NCBI GenBank assembly: GCA_002412965.1
Contig: DHWB01000011.1
Coordinates: 248,001-312,000, forward strand
Length of the DNA: 64,000 nt
Direction of reading: 5' to 3'
Source of the DNA: Desulfomicrobium sp. UBA5193
Lineage (GTDB): Bacteria > Desulfobacterota > Desulfovibrionia > Desulfovibrionales > Desulfomicrobiaceae
The notes below the pieces were generated by a model, which saw nothing but the letters and a program-made list of their open reading frames with translations, was not told where the DNA came from and ran no database searches. A program made the translations under genes and the position numbers. This document shows, in pieces, positions 51,922 to 59,018 of the stretch (position 1 is its first letter; the number at the start of each line of letters is the position of its first letter).

Positions 51922-52803
51922 CTAGGGCAGGCGGTCCAGGGCCGTCTGGAGATGATCGAGCCAGATTTCGACGAAAACAGGGCTCTCGGCCGTGCCGCGC
52001 AGGATCGGGACGCAGGTCAACCCATCCCTGGTCAGCACGGACTTCCAGGAATCCTCCTCGTCACCGGCCATGTCGTTCACGGCATGATCTCCGGACACGG
52101 CCATGAACGGCTGGAGATAGACCTTGGAGACTTTGTGTTTTGCGAGCACCCGGCGCACATCGTCCAGCGACGGCGTGCCTTCGACCGTGCCGATCAGGAG
52201 CAGGGGATCGAGGCGGTCCAGGGAATACTGCAGGCCCGGATAGTAGATGCTCGCCGAATGATGGGTGCCGTGCCCCATGAGGACCACGGCCTCACCGGGT
52301 TTGCGCTCCGCCGGCACGGTGGACAGGATGGCCTTGGCGCAGGCTTCGACATCGGCGGGTTCGGCCAGCAGAGGCAGGCCCAGGGTCACGCTGTCCATGC
52401 CCTTGGGTAGGCCGGAAAAGGCCTGCACGGTCTTTTGCAGGGCGTGGAATTCCTCGCCCGGAATGGTCTGCAGGGACTGCACTGCAACATGGGTGAAGCC
52501 GTCGTCCATCATCCTGGCCAGGGCCATGGCCGGGGAATCGAAGACAAGACCTTCCCTGGCCAGCTTCTCGCGCACAATGCGCGACGAATAGGCCCAGCGA
52601 ATCTCCAGGCCCGGAAAGCGGACCTTGGCCCGGCTTTCGACATGACCCAGACCTGCGCGGGCCTCGGGCACGGTGCTGCCGAAGGCGACGAGCAGGATGC
52701 CTTTCCTGGGCGGCCGTTCCTTGTGGCCAGCCATTGATGCCGACGCGAGACAGAGCAGAAAGAAGGTAACAAGAAGTCCGCGAACACATGAGGCTTTTGA
52801 CAT
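51922..52803 (-). CDS. cbiK: Periplasmic cobaltochelatase CbiK
   Basis: The 293-residue protein belongs to the CbiK family, which inserts cobalt into sirohydrochlorin. Unlike the cytoplasmic enzyme it has a signal peptide (LLVTFFLLCLASASMAG), as in the periplasmic CbiK of Desulfovibrio vulgaris, which also binds heme. Chelatase segments are GILLVAFGSTVPEARAG, MGHGTHHSASIYYPG with candidate metal His, and AVSGDHAVNDMAGDEEDSW. The ATG at 52803 has AGGAGG four bases upstream. It is the first gene after the riboswitch. How a periplasmic chelatase feeds a cytoplasmic pathway is unresolved; heme or iron handling is an alternative. Confidence 0.9.
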   Translation of the reverse strand: MSKASCVRGLLVTFFLLCLASASMAGHKERPPRKGILLVAFGSTVPEARAGLGHVESRAKVRFPGLEIRWAYSSRIVREKLAREGLVFDSPAMALARMMDDGFTHVAVQSLQTIPGEEFHALQKTVQAFSGLPKGMDSVTLGLPLLAEPADVEACAKAILSTVPAERKPGEAVVLMGHGTHHSASIYYPGLQYSLDRLDPLLLIGTVEGTPSLDDVRRVLAKHKVSKVYLQPFMAVSGDHAVNDMAGDEEDSWKSVLTRDGLTCVPILRGTAESPVFVEIWLDHLQTALDRLP

Positions 52804-52830
52804 AAGTCCTCCTGTTGGCGGGGGTGGTGG

Positions 52831-52849
52831 AAAAAAGGGACACGTGTCC
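52831..52849 (-). terminator. Probable riboswitch expression platform (T-run after palindrome)
   Basis: On the minus strand GGACACGTGTCC is followed by C and TTTTTT, about 30 bases before the cbiK ATG. The TGTCC at the 3' edge of the aptamer (minus-strand copy of 52907-52911) could pair with GGACA here, which would give a mutually exclusive antiterminator. The stem is short, so this mechanism is an inference. Confidence 0.45.
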
Positions 52850-52904
52850 AGGGGCTCTGCCGGCAATATCCCCCGTTGCTGGCAGAACAGACTGTGGTTG
52901 GTCT

Positions 52905-53055
52905 TTGGACAGGTTTTCCGACTTGTTTCACCATTCTCGTCCTTCCCAGGCTCGTGCCCAGTGGACAACTAGGGAGAATGGCTTTCATGAAACTCACGGC
53001 GGCGGGTCCGCTCCCGATTTGCACGGGATTCCCTTTTATACCCGAAGGTATCCAA
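52905..53055 (-). ncRNA. Cobalamin (adenosylcobalamin-type) riboswitch
   Basis: Minus-strand sequence shows the conserved cobalamin aptamer elements in order: GGTATAAAAGGGAATCCCGT with GCAAATCGGGAGCGGACCCG and CCGCCGTGAG, then the B12 box (CCACTG, 11 bases, GGGAAGG) and a closing GTCGGAAAACCTGTCC. It lies in the leader of cbiK and would shut off the whole cobalamin operon when B12 is abundant. Confidence 0.9.
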
Positions 53056-53066
53056 AGCAGGAATGG

Positions 53067-53095
53067 AGCTAGTCACGGGCCAGCCGTCTTGTCAA
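53067..53095 (-). promoter_or_regulatory. Candidate promoter of the cobalamin operon
   Basis: On the minus strand TTGACA (plus positions 53090-53095) is followed after 17 bases by CTAGCT (53067-53072). The predicted start falls just before the riboswitch. The -10 is weak, but the neighbouring TetR gene has the same TTGACA-N17-nTAGCT pattern. Confidence 0.5.
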
Positions 53096-53133
53096 GGAGG
53101 CCGGTTTTCGGGGTTTGCGTGGCAATAATTCCC

Positions 53134-53162
53134 TTGACAGAAATGGCCGAAAAGAAATAGCT
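53134..53162 (+). promoter_or_regulatory. Candidate promoter of the TetR-family gene
   Basis: TTGACA (53134-53139), 17 bases, then ATAGCT (53157-53162). The -10 abuts two tandem operator-like palindromes, so binding there would block initiation. Confidence 0.5.
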
Positions 53163-53196
53163 GGTCATAAAATGACTTTTGGTCATTTTGTGACCA
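53162..53196 (+). promoter_or_regulatory. Two tandem TetR-type operators
   Basis: Site 2 (53180-53196) is a perfect TGGTCA-N5-TGACCA. Site 1 (53162-53178) is TGGTCA-N5-TGACTT, one 18-base step upstream on the same face region. They lie between the -10 and the GTG start of a TetR-family gene, the usual place for autorepression, and may also act on the divergent side. Confidence 0.65.
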
Positions 53197-53216
53197 ATGC
53201 CCAAAAAAGGAACAAC

Positions 53217-53816
53217 GTGGCCAGGAAGCAACAGGAAAAATCACTCCAGACCCAGCGGGAGCTGCTCGATTCGGCGGAAAAACTTTTCGCCGCCAAGGGC
53301 TTCGTGGCGACCACCGTCTCCGAGATCACGGCCGACGCGGGCTACGCCAAGGGAAATTTTTACCGGCATTGGCAGAGCAAGGATGAGATCATGCTGGCCA
53401 TCATCGCCATCAAGATGCAGTCCTATCGCGCCATGCGCGACGCGGCCCTCCAGAACGCGCACAGCCTCGAAGAGGTCATGGGTCGAATTCTCGATTTTCT
53501 GGAGACCATGATCGATGACCGCAACTGGTGTTCGGTCTTTCTGGAGTTCACCATCCACGCCTCCCGCAACGAGGAGCTGCGCGGCCAGCTCAACCAGTCG
53601 CTCTATCGCCTCTCCAACGATATTTTTGAGGACATCGTCGCTCCCTACGTGCTGGGCGGTTATCCGGCCTCAAAGATAGGCGCTCTGAACACGGCATTGT
53701 TCGAAGGCTTTCTGATCCATTCTCTGCTCGGCACGGGAACGATCGATCGCAAGGATTTTCGCCGGGCCGCCATGAAGCTGGCTCTGGCCAACGCCCTGGA
53801 CACCCAGGAAGAATAA
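53217..53816 (+). CDS. TetR family transcriptional regulator
   Basis: The 199-residue protein has an N-terminal helix-turn-helix (residues about 12-58: LLDSAEKLFAAKGFVATTVS, then AGYAKGNFYRHWQSKDEI) typical of TetR/AcrR, and a C-terminal ligand-binding helical domain with DDRNWCSVFLEFTIHASRN. The GTG at 53217 with AAGGA five bases upstream is preferred; an ATG at 53172 would put the operators inside the coding region. It precedes TRAP operon 2 by 52 bases and is likely its regulator. Confidence 0.88.
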   Translation: MARKQQEKSLQTQRELLDSAEKLFAAKGFVATTVSEITADAGYAKGNFYRHWQSKDEIMLAIIAIKMQSYRAMRDAALQNAHSLEEVMGRILDFLETMIDDRNWCSVFLEFTIHASRNEELRGQLNQSLYRLSNDIFEDIVAPYVLGGYPASKIGALNTALFEGFLIHSLLGTGTIDRKDFRRAAMKLALANALDTQEE

Positions 53817-53868
53817 CCGGGCCGGCGCATGGGGCGCGGCCGCACTTTTCACACGGAGGATTGTTGTC

Positions 53869-54879
53869 ATGAGGCTGTCTTTACGGGTCGCGGCCCTGGT
53901 TGCCGCTTTCCTTGTCCTGGGGATGTCGGGTCCGGTCATGGCCGCAGGTCCGGTCAAACTGTCGTACAGCAATTTTTTTCCGCCGACCCACATTCAGTCG
54001 CAGCTCGCTGAACAGTGGTGCCGCGAGGTTGAATCCCGCTCCGGTGGCAAGGTCGTCATCGACTATTATCCCGCCGGGACACTGACCAAGCCCAAGGACT
54101 GTTATGACGGCGTGGTCCAACGAATTTCCGACATCGGCCTCTCCGCTCTGGGGTACACCAAAGGTCGTTTCCCGGTCCTGTCCGGCGTGGATCTGCCTAT
54201 GGGCTATACGTCAGGTGTGCAGGCCACAACTCTGGCCAATGCGGTCTATGCGAAGTTCAAGCCCAAGGAATTTGATGACGTGCATGTCCTTTATTTCCAT
54301 GCCCACGGGCCCGGCAAATTGCACACCGCAGGCAAGTCCATCAAAACCATGGATGACCTGAAAGGCATGAAGATCCGGGCCACCGGCAACAGCGCCAGTG
54401 TGGTCACCGCCCTGGGCGGCAGCCCCGTGGCCATGTCCATGCCCGACTCCTACCAGTCCATTCAGAAGGGCGTAGTCAATGGTGGCTTCTACCCCGAGGA
54501 GACCAACAAGGGCTGGAAAATGGGCGAGGTCGTCGACTATTTGACCGACACCACCGCCGTGGCGTACACGACCACTTTTTTCGTGGTCATCAACAAGGAT
54601 GTCTGGGCCGGTCTTGCTCCCGAAGTGCAGAAAGCCATGACCGAAGTAAGCGGGGAGTGGACTCCCAAACACGGCCAGGCCTGGGATGACAGCGACAAGG
54701 AAGGCCGCGAATTCTTCTTGGCACAGTCGGGCAATGCCGTGGTCACCTTGGATGCGGCCGAGGCCGAGCGCTGGACCAAGGCTATGGAGCCCATCTTTGC
54801 CGAATACGAGGCCGAGTGCAAAAAGGCAGGCGCCGACGGAAAGGCCGTGCTCGAGTTCATGCGTGCCAATTTGAAATAG
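53869..54879 (+). CDS. dctP: TRAP transporter solute-binding protein DctP (operon 2)
   Basis: The 336-residue periplasmic protein has a signal peptide (VAALVAAFLVLGMSGPVMAA) and the DctP fold: VKLSYSNFFPPTHIQSQLAEQWCREVE, the substrate Arg region MKIRATGNSASVVTALGG, and PDSYQSIQKGVVNGGF. It is distinct from the binding protein of operon 1 and belongs to the branch that begins with SYSNFFPPTH, so it probably takes a different substrate, not deducible here. GGAGG lies nine bases before the ATG. Confidence 0.92.
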   Translation: MRLSLRVAALVAAFLVLGMSGPVMAAGPVKLSYSNFFPPTHIQSQLAEQWCREVESRSGGKVVIDYYPAGTLTKPKDCYDGVVQRISDIGLSALGYTKGRFPVLSGVDLPMGYTSGVQATTLANAVYAKFKPKEFDDVHVLYFHAHGPGKLHTAGKSIKTMDDLKGMKIRATGNSASVVTALGGSPVAMSMPDSYQSIQKGVVNGGFYPEETNKGWKMGEVVDYLTDTTAVAYTTTFFVVINKDVWAGLAPEVQKAMTEVSGEWTPKHGQAWDDSDKEGREFFLAQSGNAVVTLDAAEAERWTKAMEPIFAEYEAECKKAGADGKAVLEFMRANLK

Positions 54880-54901
54880 GTTTTTACACGGATATTCCAC
54901 G

Positions 54902-54948
54902 GCAGGGGTTCGGCAGGCGGTATCATGGAAGCCTCGCCTTGCCCCTGC
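54902..54948 (+). terminator. Compound hairpin between dctP and dctQ (operon 2)
   Basis: GCAGGGG (54902-54908) pairs with CCCCTGC (54942-54948), and inside it AGGCG (54915-54919) pairs with CGCCT (54935-54939). No T-run follows, so it is more likely an RNA-stabilising element at the dctP 3' end than a terminator. TRAP operon 1 has a hairpin in the same place. Confidence 0.5.
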
Positions 54949-54970
54949 TGCGTCATTGAGGAGCGTGTTT

Positions 54971-55456
54971 GTGGAGATTGTTGAAAAATTTTTGTCGCGA
55001 ATCGGCACTCTGATGCGCATTGCCGGCTGCTTTTGCCTGCTGGGCATGGCCTTGCTGACTGTGGCCGATATCACAGGGCGCTTGAATCGCAGCCCGATTT
55101 TCGGGTCCGAGGAGATTGTCACCTTTCTGGCCGTTTTGGCGCTGGGCCTGAGCCTGCCGTATGCGCATGCCCATCGCTCGCATATAGGTGTGGAGGTCTT
55201 CGTGCAGCTACTGTCGACCACTGTGCGGCGCAGACTCAAGCTTTTCCGTGAAACCCTGTCCATCCTCTTTTTCGCCATGGTCACGGTCATGATGGGGGCG
55301 TACGCACGGGACAAGCAGCTTTCGGGTGAGGTGTCCATGAATCTGGGGCTGCCGGAATACATTTTCGTGTATGTGCTGGCCGCCTGTTTTGCACTGGCCA
55401 CCATGACCATGTTGGTCGATCTCTTCACCTATCTGCGTCAGTGGAGGCGATCATGA
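54971..55456 (+). CDS. dctQ: TRAP transporter small permease DctQ (operon 2)
   Basis: The 161-residue protein has four transmembrane helices with the DctQ features MALLTVADITGRLNRSPIFG and EEIVTFLAVLALGLSLPYA. The GTG at 54971, seven bases after GAGGAG, is the best start; a TTG at 54956 and a GTG at 54965 are in frame but poorly spaced. Its stop overlaps the dctM ATG. Confidence 0.87.
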   Translation: MEIVEKFLSRIGTLMRIAGCFCLLGMALLTVADITGRLNRSPIFGSEEIVTFLAVLALGLSLPYAHAHRSHIGVEVFVQLLSTTVRRRLKLFRETLSILFFAMVTVMMGAYARDKQLSGEVSMNLGLPEYIFVYVLAACFALATMTMLVDLFTYLRQWRRS

Positions 55457-56763
55457 GTCCTGCCTCCATCGGGCTTCTGGGCATCGCGATCATGCTCGCT
55501 CTCTTCGCCACACGCATGCCCGTGGCCTTTGTCATGGGCGTGGTCGGTTTTGTGGGATTTTCCGTTCTGACCTCCGTTCAAGGGGGACTGAACATGGTCA
55601 GCCGCAGCATGTACGAGGTCTTTGTCTCCTACGACTTGACCACCATCCCGCTTTTCATCCTCATGGGGCAGTTGGCCTTCAACGCAGGTATCAGCCGACG
55701 CCTCTTTGCCACGGCCTATCATTTCTTCGGACACATCCGGGGCGGAATGGCCATGGCCACGATCTCAGCCTGCACCGCCTTCGGCGCGGTGTGCGGCTCC
55801 AGTCCCGCCACGGCGGCGACCATGGCCACCGTGGCCATTCCCGAGATGAAGCGCTTCGGCTACCGGGACCGCCTGGCCGCCGGAGCCGTGGCCGCAGGCG
55901 GAGGCCTGGGCATGGTCATGCCTCCGAGCGTGGTCCTCATCATCTATGGAGTGCTGACGGAACAGTCCATCGGCCAGCTCTTTGTCGCAGGCATCCTGCC
56001 CGCCTTCATGCTGACCGGGCTTTTTTTGTGCGCCATAGCGATCACCTGCCACAGACATCCGGACTATGGTCCTCCGGCCGAACGTTTTGCCTGGGTTGCG
56101 CGGATTAAATCCCTGACAGGTCTGACCGACACGCTGATCATTTTCGCAGTGGTGCTGACGGGTTTGTTCAAGGGCTGGTTCACCCCTACGGAGGCGGCCT
56201 CCGTAGGCGCGGTAAGCGTCCTTGTGCTCGGTCTGGTGCGACGGCAACTGAACTGGGCGCTCATTATGAAGTCTCTGGAAGAAACTCTGCGGACTTCATG
56301 CATGATTCTCTTTCTGGTGGCGGGGGCAGTGGTCTTTGGAAAATTTCTGGCCGTGACCCGCATCCCCTTCACCACGGCCAGCTACATCGGGGGCCTCGAA
56401 ATTCCCGCGCTGGCGGTCATGGGCCTCATCGTGCTCATCTATTTTATCGGCGGCTGCTTCATGGACTCCCTGGCCATGGTCATGCTGACCGTGCCCGTCT
56501 TTTATCCCGTGGTCATGAATCTGGGCTACGATCCCATCTGGTTTGGGATCATTATCGTCCTGGTCACGGAGATGGGAGTCATTACGCCACCAGTGGGCAT
56601 CAACGTGTACGTGGTCTATGGCGTGACCACGGCCATGAAACAGAACATCAGCCTGGAATCCATCTTTCGTGGCATCTATCCGTTCCTGATTGCCACCATC
56701 GTGGGGATAATCATGCTCTTCCTCTTCCCCCAAATAGTGACCTATCTGCCATCATTGATGTAG
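55453..56763 (+). CDS. dctM: TRAP transporter large permease DctM (operon 2)
   Basis: The 436-residue protein has about twelve helices. Diagnostic segments are CGSSPATAATMATVAIPEMK, MPPSVVLIIYGVLTEQSIGQLF and FTPTEAASVGAVSVLVLGLV, then a conserved late MGVITPPVGINVYVVYG. The ATG at 55453 has GGAGG upstream and overlaps the dctQ stop. It ends the operon. Confidence 0.93.
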   Translation: MSPASIGLLGIAIMLALFATRMPVAFVMGVVGFVGFSVLTSVQGGLNMVSRSMYEVFVSYDLTTIPLFILMGQLAFNAGISRRLFATAYHFFGHIRGGMAMATISACTAFGAVCGSSPATAATMATVAIPEMKRFGYRDRLAAGAVAAGGGLGMVMPPSVVLIIYGVLTEQSIGQLFVAGILPAFMLTGLFLCAIAITCHRHPDYGPPAERFAWVARIKSLTGLTDTLIIFAVVLTGLFKGWFTPTEAASVGAVSVLVLGLVRRQLNWALIMKSLEETLRTSCMILFLVAGAVVFGKFLAVTRIPFTTASYIGGLEIPALAVMGLIVLIYFIGGCFMDSLAMVMLTVPVFYPVVMNLGYDPIWFGIIIVLVTEMGVITPPVGINVYVVYGVTTAMKQNISLESIFRGIYPFLIATIVGIIMLFLFPQIVTYLPSLM

Positions 56764-56816
56764 CTGTGCGCGGTTCGTCCACGACAAACCCCGCTCTTTG
56801 TCCGGCGCTTCGCCAT

Positions 56817-56848
56817 AAAAAAAGGCCCGAAATTTCGGGCCTTCTCCT
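56817..56848. terminator. Bidirectional rho-independent terminator
   Basis: AAGGCCCGAAATTTCGGGCC plus TT is a perfect 22-base palindrome (56822-56843) with A-rich sequence before it and TTCTCCTT after it. It serves the TRAP operon on the plus strand and, with its T-run on the minus strand, the amphi-Trp gene. Confidence 0.85.
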
Positions 56849-56865
56849 TCAGACTGGCTAACTGG

Positions 56866-57105
56866 TCAGGATTTCCAGCTTATCTCGATCTCAAGTTTGG
56901 TCTTGGCTACGCCGTCTTTTTCCTTGCGCTCCACACTGTACTCGACGTCCACTTCCTTGGGAAGCGTCACGGTAAGCGGGCCTTCCTCGGTTTCAAATTC
57001 GAATTTGCGCCGGGACAGACCGGCCGCAATTTCCTTGAGCAGCATCCCGGCCATATAGGTCAGGCGGGTTTCTTCCACGTCGATCAGTTTCTTTTTGTCA
57101 GACAT
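56866..57105 (-). CDS. Amphi-Trp domain protein
   Basis: This small 79-residue protein shows the amphi-Trp domain: an N-terminal charged stretch (KKLIDVEETRLTY), an amphipathic helix (AGMLLKEIAAGLSRR), two strands (FEFETEEGPLTVTLP) and a C-terminal amphipathic strand ending in EIEISW with the characteristic Trp. Its function is unknown. The ATG at 57105 has GGAGG five bases upstream; an upstream in-frame start at 57159 is less likely. Confidence 0.75.
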   Translation of the reverse strand: MSDKKKLIDVEETRLTYMAGMLLKEIAAGLSRRKFEFETEEGPLTVTLPKEVDVEYSVERKEKDGVAKTKLEIEISWKS

Positions 57106-57227
57106 GCTTTCCTCCGGAATTTTGTCTCTTGATATGTCGTAGCGTTCTGAATTCTTCATATCTAGATAGTTCGATCAAGGGAAAGTCAAGACACTTCGGC
57201 TGCTGTGACCGTATTGTCATCCGGCGT

Positions 57228-57986
57228 TCATTCTTTTTCCAGGGAACGCCGATGCTGGAAATAGACATCTTTCAGGCTCGTGTAATGATCGAAGGACTCG
57301 GCCTTGATGGTCTCGTAGGTCGGCAGGTTGGCCGAGGCCGTGTTGGCCTTGTCATGTCCGATAAGTGCGAATTTGGCGCTGTCGGGCTGGACCAAGGAAA
57401 AGGGATGGAGAAAGGAGTCGGCCACGGATCCCACCGCGTCGCGCAGGGTGGACGGTCCGAGGAAAGGCAGTACGAGATAGGAACCTGAATCCAGACCATA
57501 GTAGGCCAGCGTCTGGGAAAAGTCTTCCGGAGAGGACTTGAGGCGCGGCATGTCATGGGTGATGTGGAAAAGACCGCCCACACCGAAAACCGTGTTCATC
57601 ACAAAAGAGGCCGTTTCCTTGCCGACCTTGTCAAACTTGAACTGGAGCAAGGCATTGATGAGCCGCACGGGGTAGCCGAGGTTGCGATAGAAGTTGCCAA
57701 ACCCGTTGCGGATGTCCTGGGGGAAAAAGCCGGTATAGACGGTGTTGATGGGTGAAAAGACGTAGGTGATGAATCCGTCGTTGAACGAGAAGACGCCACG
57801 GTTGAACCCCTGCAGGGAGTCGGGGTATGGTTCGCCGGTCTCGGCCTCATGGTAGTTTTCATCGACCTCTTCGGTCGCGTTGGTGACGCCCGGGTTCATG
57901 GGCTGGTTTGTCTTTTTGCCCGCGCAGCCCTGCAGCAGGATCACGCCGAGGGTGAGGCAAAGCAGGAGCATGATGCATCTATTCAT
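57228..57986 (-). CDS. mlaA: Outer-membrane lipid asymmetry lipoprotein MlaA
   Basis: The 252-residue lipoprotein (lipobox VILLQGC, Cys at about 21) is MlaA/VacJ, which removes phospholipid from the outer leaflet of the outer membrane and hands it to MlaC. Diagnostic segments are DSLQGFNRGVFSFND, NLGYPVRLINALLQ, SFVMNTVFGVGGLFHI and SYLVLPFLGPSTLRDAVG. It overlaps mlaC by 8 bases and is the last gene of the operon. Confidence 0.93.
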   Translation of the reverse strand: MNRCIMLLLCLTLGVILLQGCAGKKTNQPMNPGVTNATEEVDENYHEAETGEPYPDSLQGFNRGVFSFNDGFITYVFSPINTVYTGFFPQDIRNGFGNFYRNLGYPVRLINALLQFKFDKVGKETASFVMNTVFGVGGLFHITHDMPRLKSSPEDFSQTLAYYGLDSGSYLVLPFLGPSTLRDAVGSVADSFLHPFSLVQPDSAKFALIGHDKANTASANLPTYETIKAESFDHYTSLKDVYFQHRRSLEKE

Positions 57987-58563
57987 TGGTTTTTTCCTTC
58001 AATGTGGCGATAAGCTCATCGGGTGAGCTGTTTTGGAGGATGCTCTGGAACTGCGATCTGTAATTTTTGGACAGGCTGACATTCTCGATGGAGACATCGT
58101 AAACAGCCCACGAGTCGCCACGTTTGATCAGGAAGTAATTGATCGGGATATTGAGGCTCGGAGAGGTGAGGGAGGTGTGGACCTCGGCCAGTGTATCCGA
58201 TTTGAGGAGCTCCTGATGATAGACCACCACTTCATTGTTATAGCTGACGGATTTCTTGAGATAGACCTGCTTGATGAGCTTCAGGAAGAGCACCTGGAAT
58301 TCCTGTTTCTGCGCATCGTTAAAGGTTTTCCAGTACTGCGCCAGGGCGCGTTTGGACAACTCCTGGGCATCAAAAAACGTGTCGACCACGTTTTCGAGCT
58401 GGCGCAGCTGCGCTGTTTTGTTCGCCTCTTCCTTGTACTCGGGAGAAGTCAGGATGGAGACTACTGCATCGACGTTTCCACGGATATAGTCCGTCGGCGT
58501 CGTCTGTGCCAGGGTCTGTGAGGGAATAAGCAAGAGCAGGAAAAGAAGGAAAGGGAATCTCAT
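57979..58563 (-). CDS. mlaC: Periplasmic phospholipid-binding protein MlaC
   Basis: The 194-residue protein has a signal peptide (PFLLFLLLLIPSQTLA) and the MlaC/Ttg2D fold: VDTFFDAQELSKRALAQYWKTF (begins about 52), FLKLIKQVYLKKS and a late SWAVYDVSIENVSLSKNYR. It shuttles phospholipid between MlaA and the MlaFED complex. The ATG overlaps the mlaD stop. Confidence 0.92.
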   Translation of the reverse strand: MRFPFLLFLLLLIPSQTLAQTTPTDYIRGNVDAVVSILTSPEYKEEANKTAQLRQLENVVDTFFDAQELSKRALAQYWKTFNDAQKQEFQVLFLKLIKQVYLKKSVSYNNEVVVYHQELLKSDTLAEVHTSLTSPSLNIPINYFLIKRGDSWAVYDVSIENVSLSKNYRSQFQSILQNSSPDELIATLKEKTNE

Positions 58564-59018
58564 TTTTCGACACTTCCAAATACATATTTTGAAATCATTT
58601 CTTCAATATCGAGAGCCGCCTGCGTATCCAGCAGAATCTCGTCGGCCTTCAGCAATGTGTCATCGCCGCCGGGAATGATGCTGACATATTTGTCACCAAT
58701 AAGTCCGCTCGTTTTTATCGCTGCTGTCGAATCGACAGGGATGCCCACCGTGTTTTGAATGCTCATGGTGATCACGGCTTGGTACAGGGTCTGGTCCAGC
58801 GAGATATCCGACACCTTGCCCACGGGCACGCCTGAGATTTCGACGTTGCTGCCTGCTCTCAAGCCGTTCACGGAAGTGAACTTGGCCTTGATCACATAGG
58901 CGTCGCCGGCAAAAAAGGTCGTATTGGCCAGGGTCATGGCCAGATAGGCGGTGCAGCCCAGGCCAATGATGATAAAAAGACCGATGGAGACGTGGAGGGA
59001 GGAATTGTTGATCTTCAT
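58560..59018 (-). CDS. mlaD: MCE-domain protein MlaD
   Basis: The 152-residue protein has one N-terminal transmembrane helix (about 10-30) and a single MCE domain (about 40-115: YVIKAKFTSVNGLRAGSNVE, then GVPVGKVSDI). It forms the hexameric periplasmic ring of the Mla transporter. The ATG at 59018 overlaps the mlaF stop (ATGA). Confidence 0.92.
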   Translation of the reverse strand: MKINNSSLHVSIGLFIIIGLGCTAYLAMTLANTTFFAGDAYVIKAKFTSVNGLRAGSNVEISGVPVGKVSDISLDQTLYQAVITMSIQNTVGIPVDSTAAIKTSGLIGDKYVSIIPGGDDTLLKADEILLDTQAALDIEEMISKYVFGSVEK

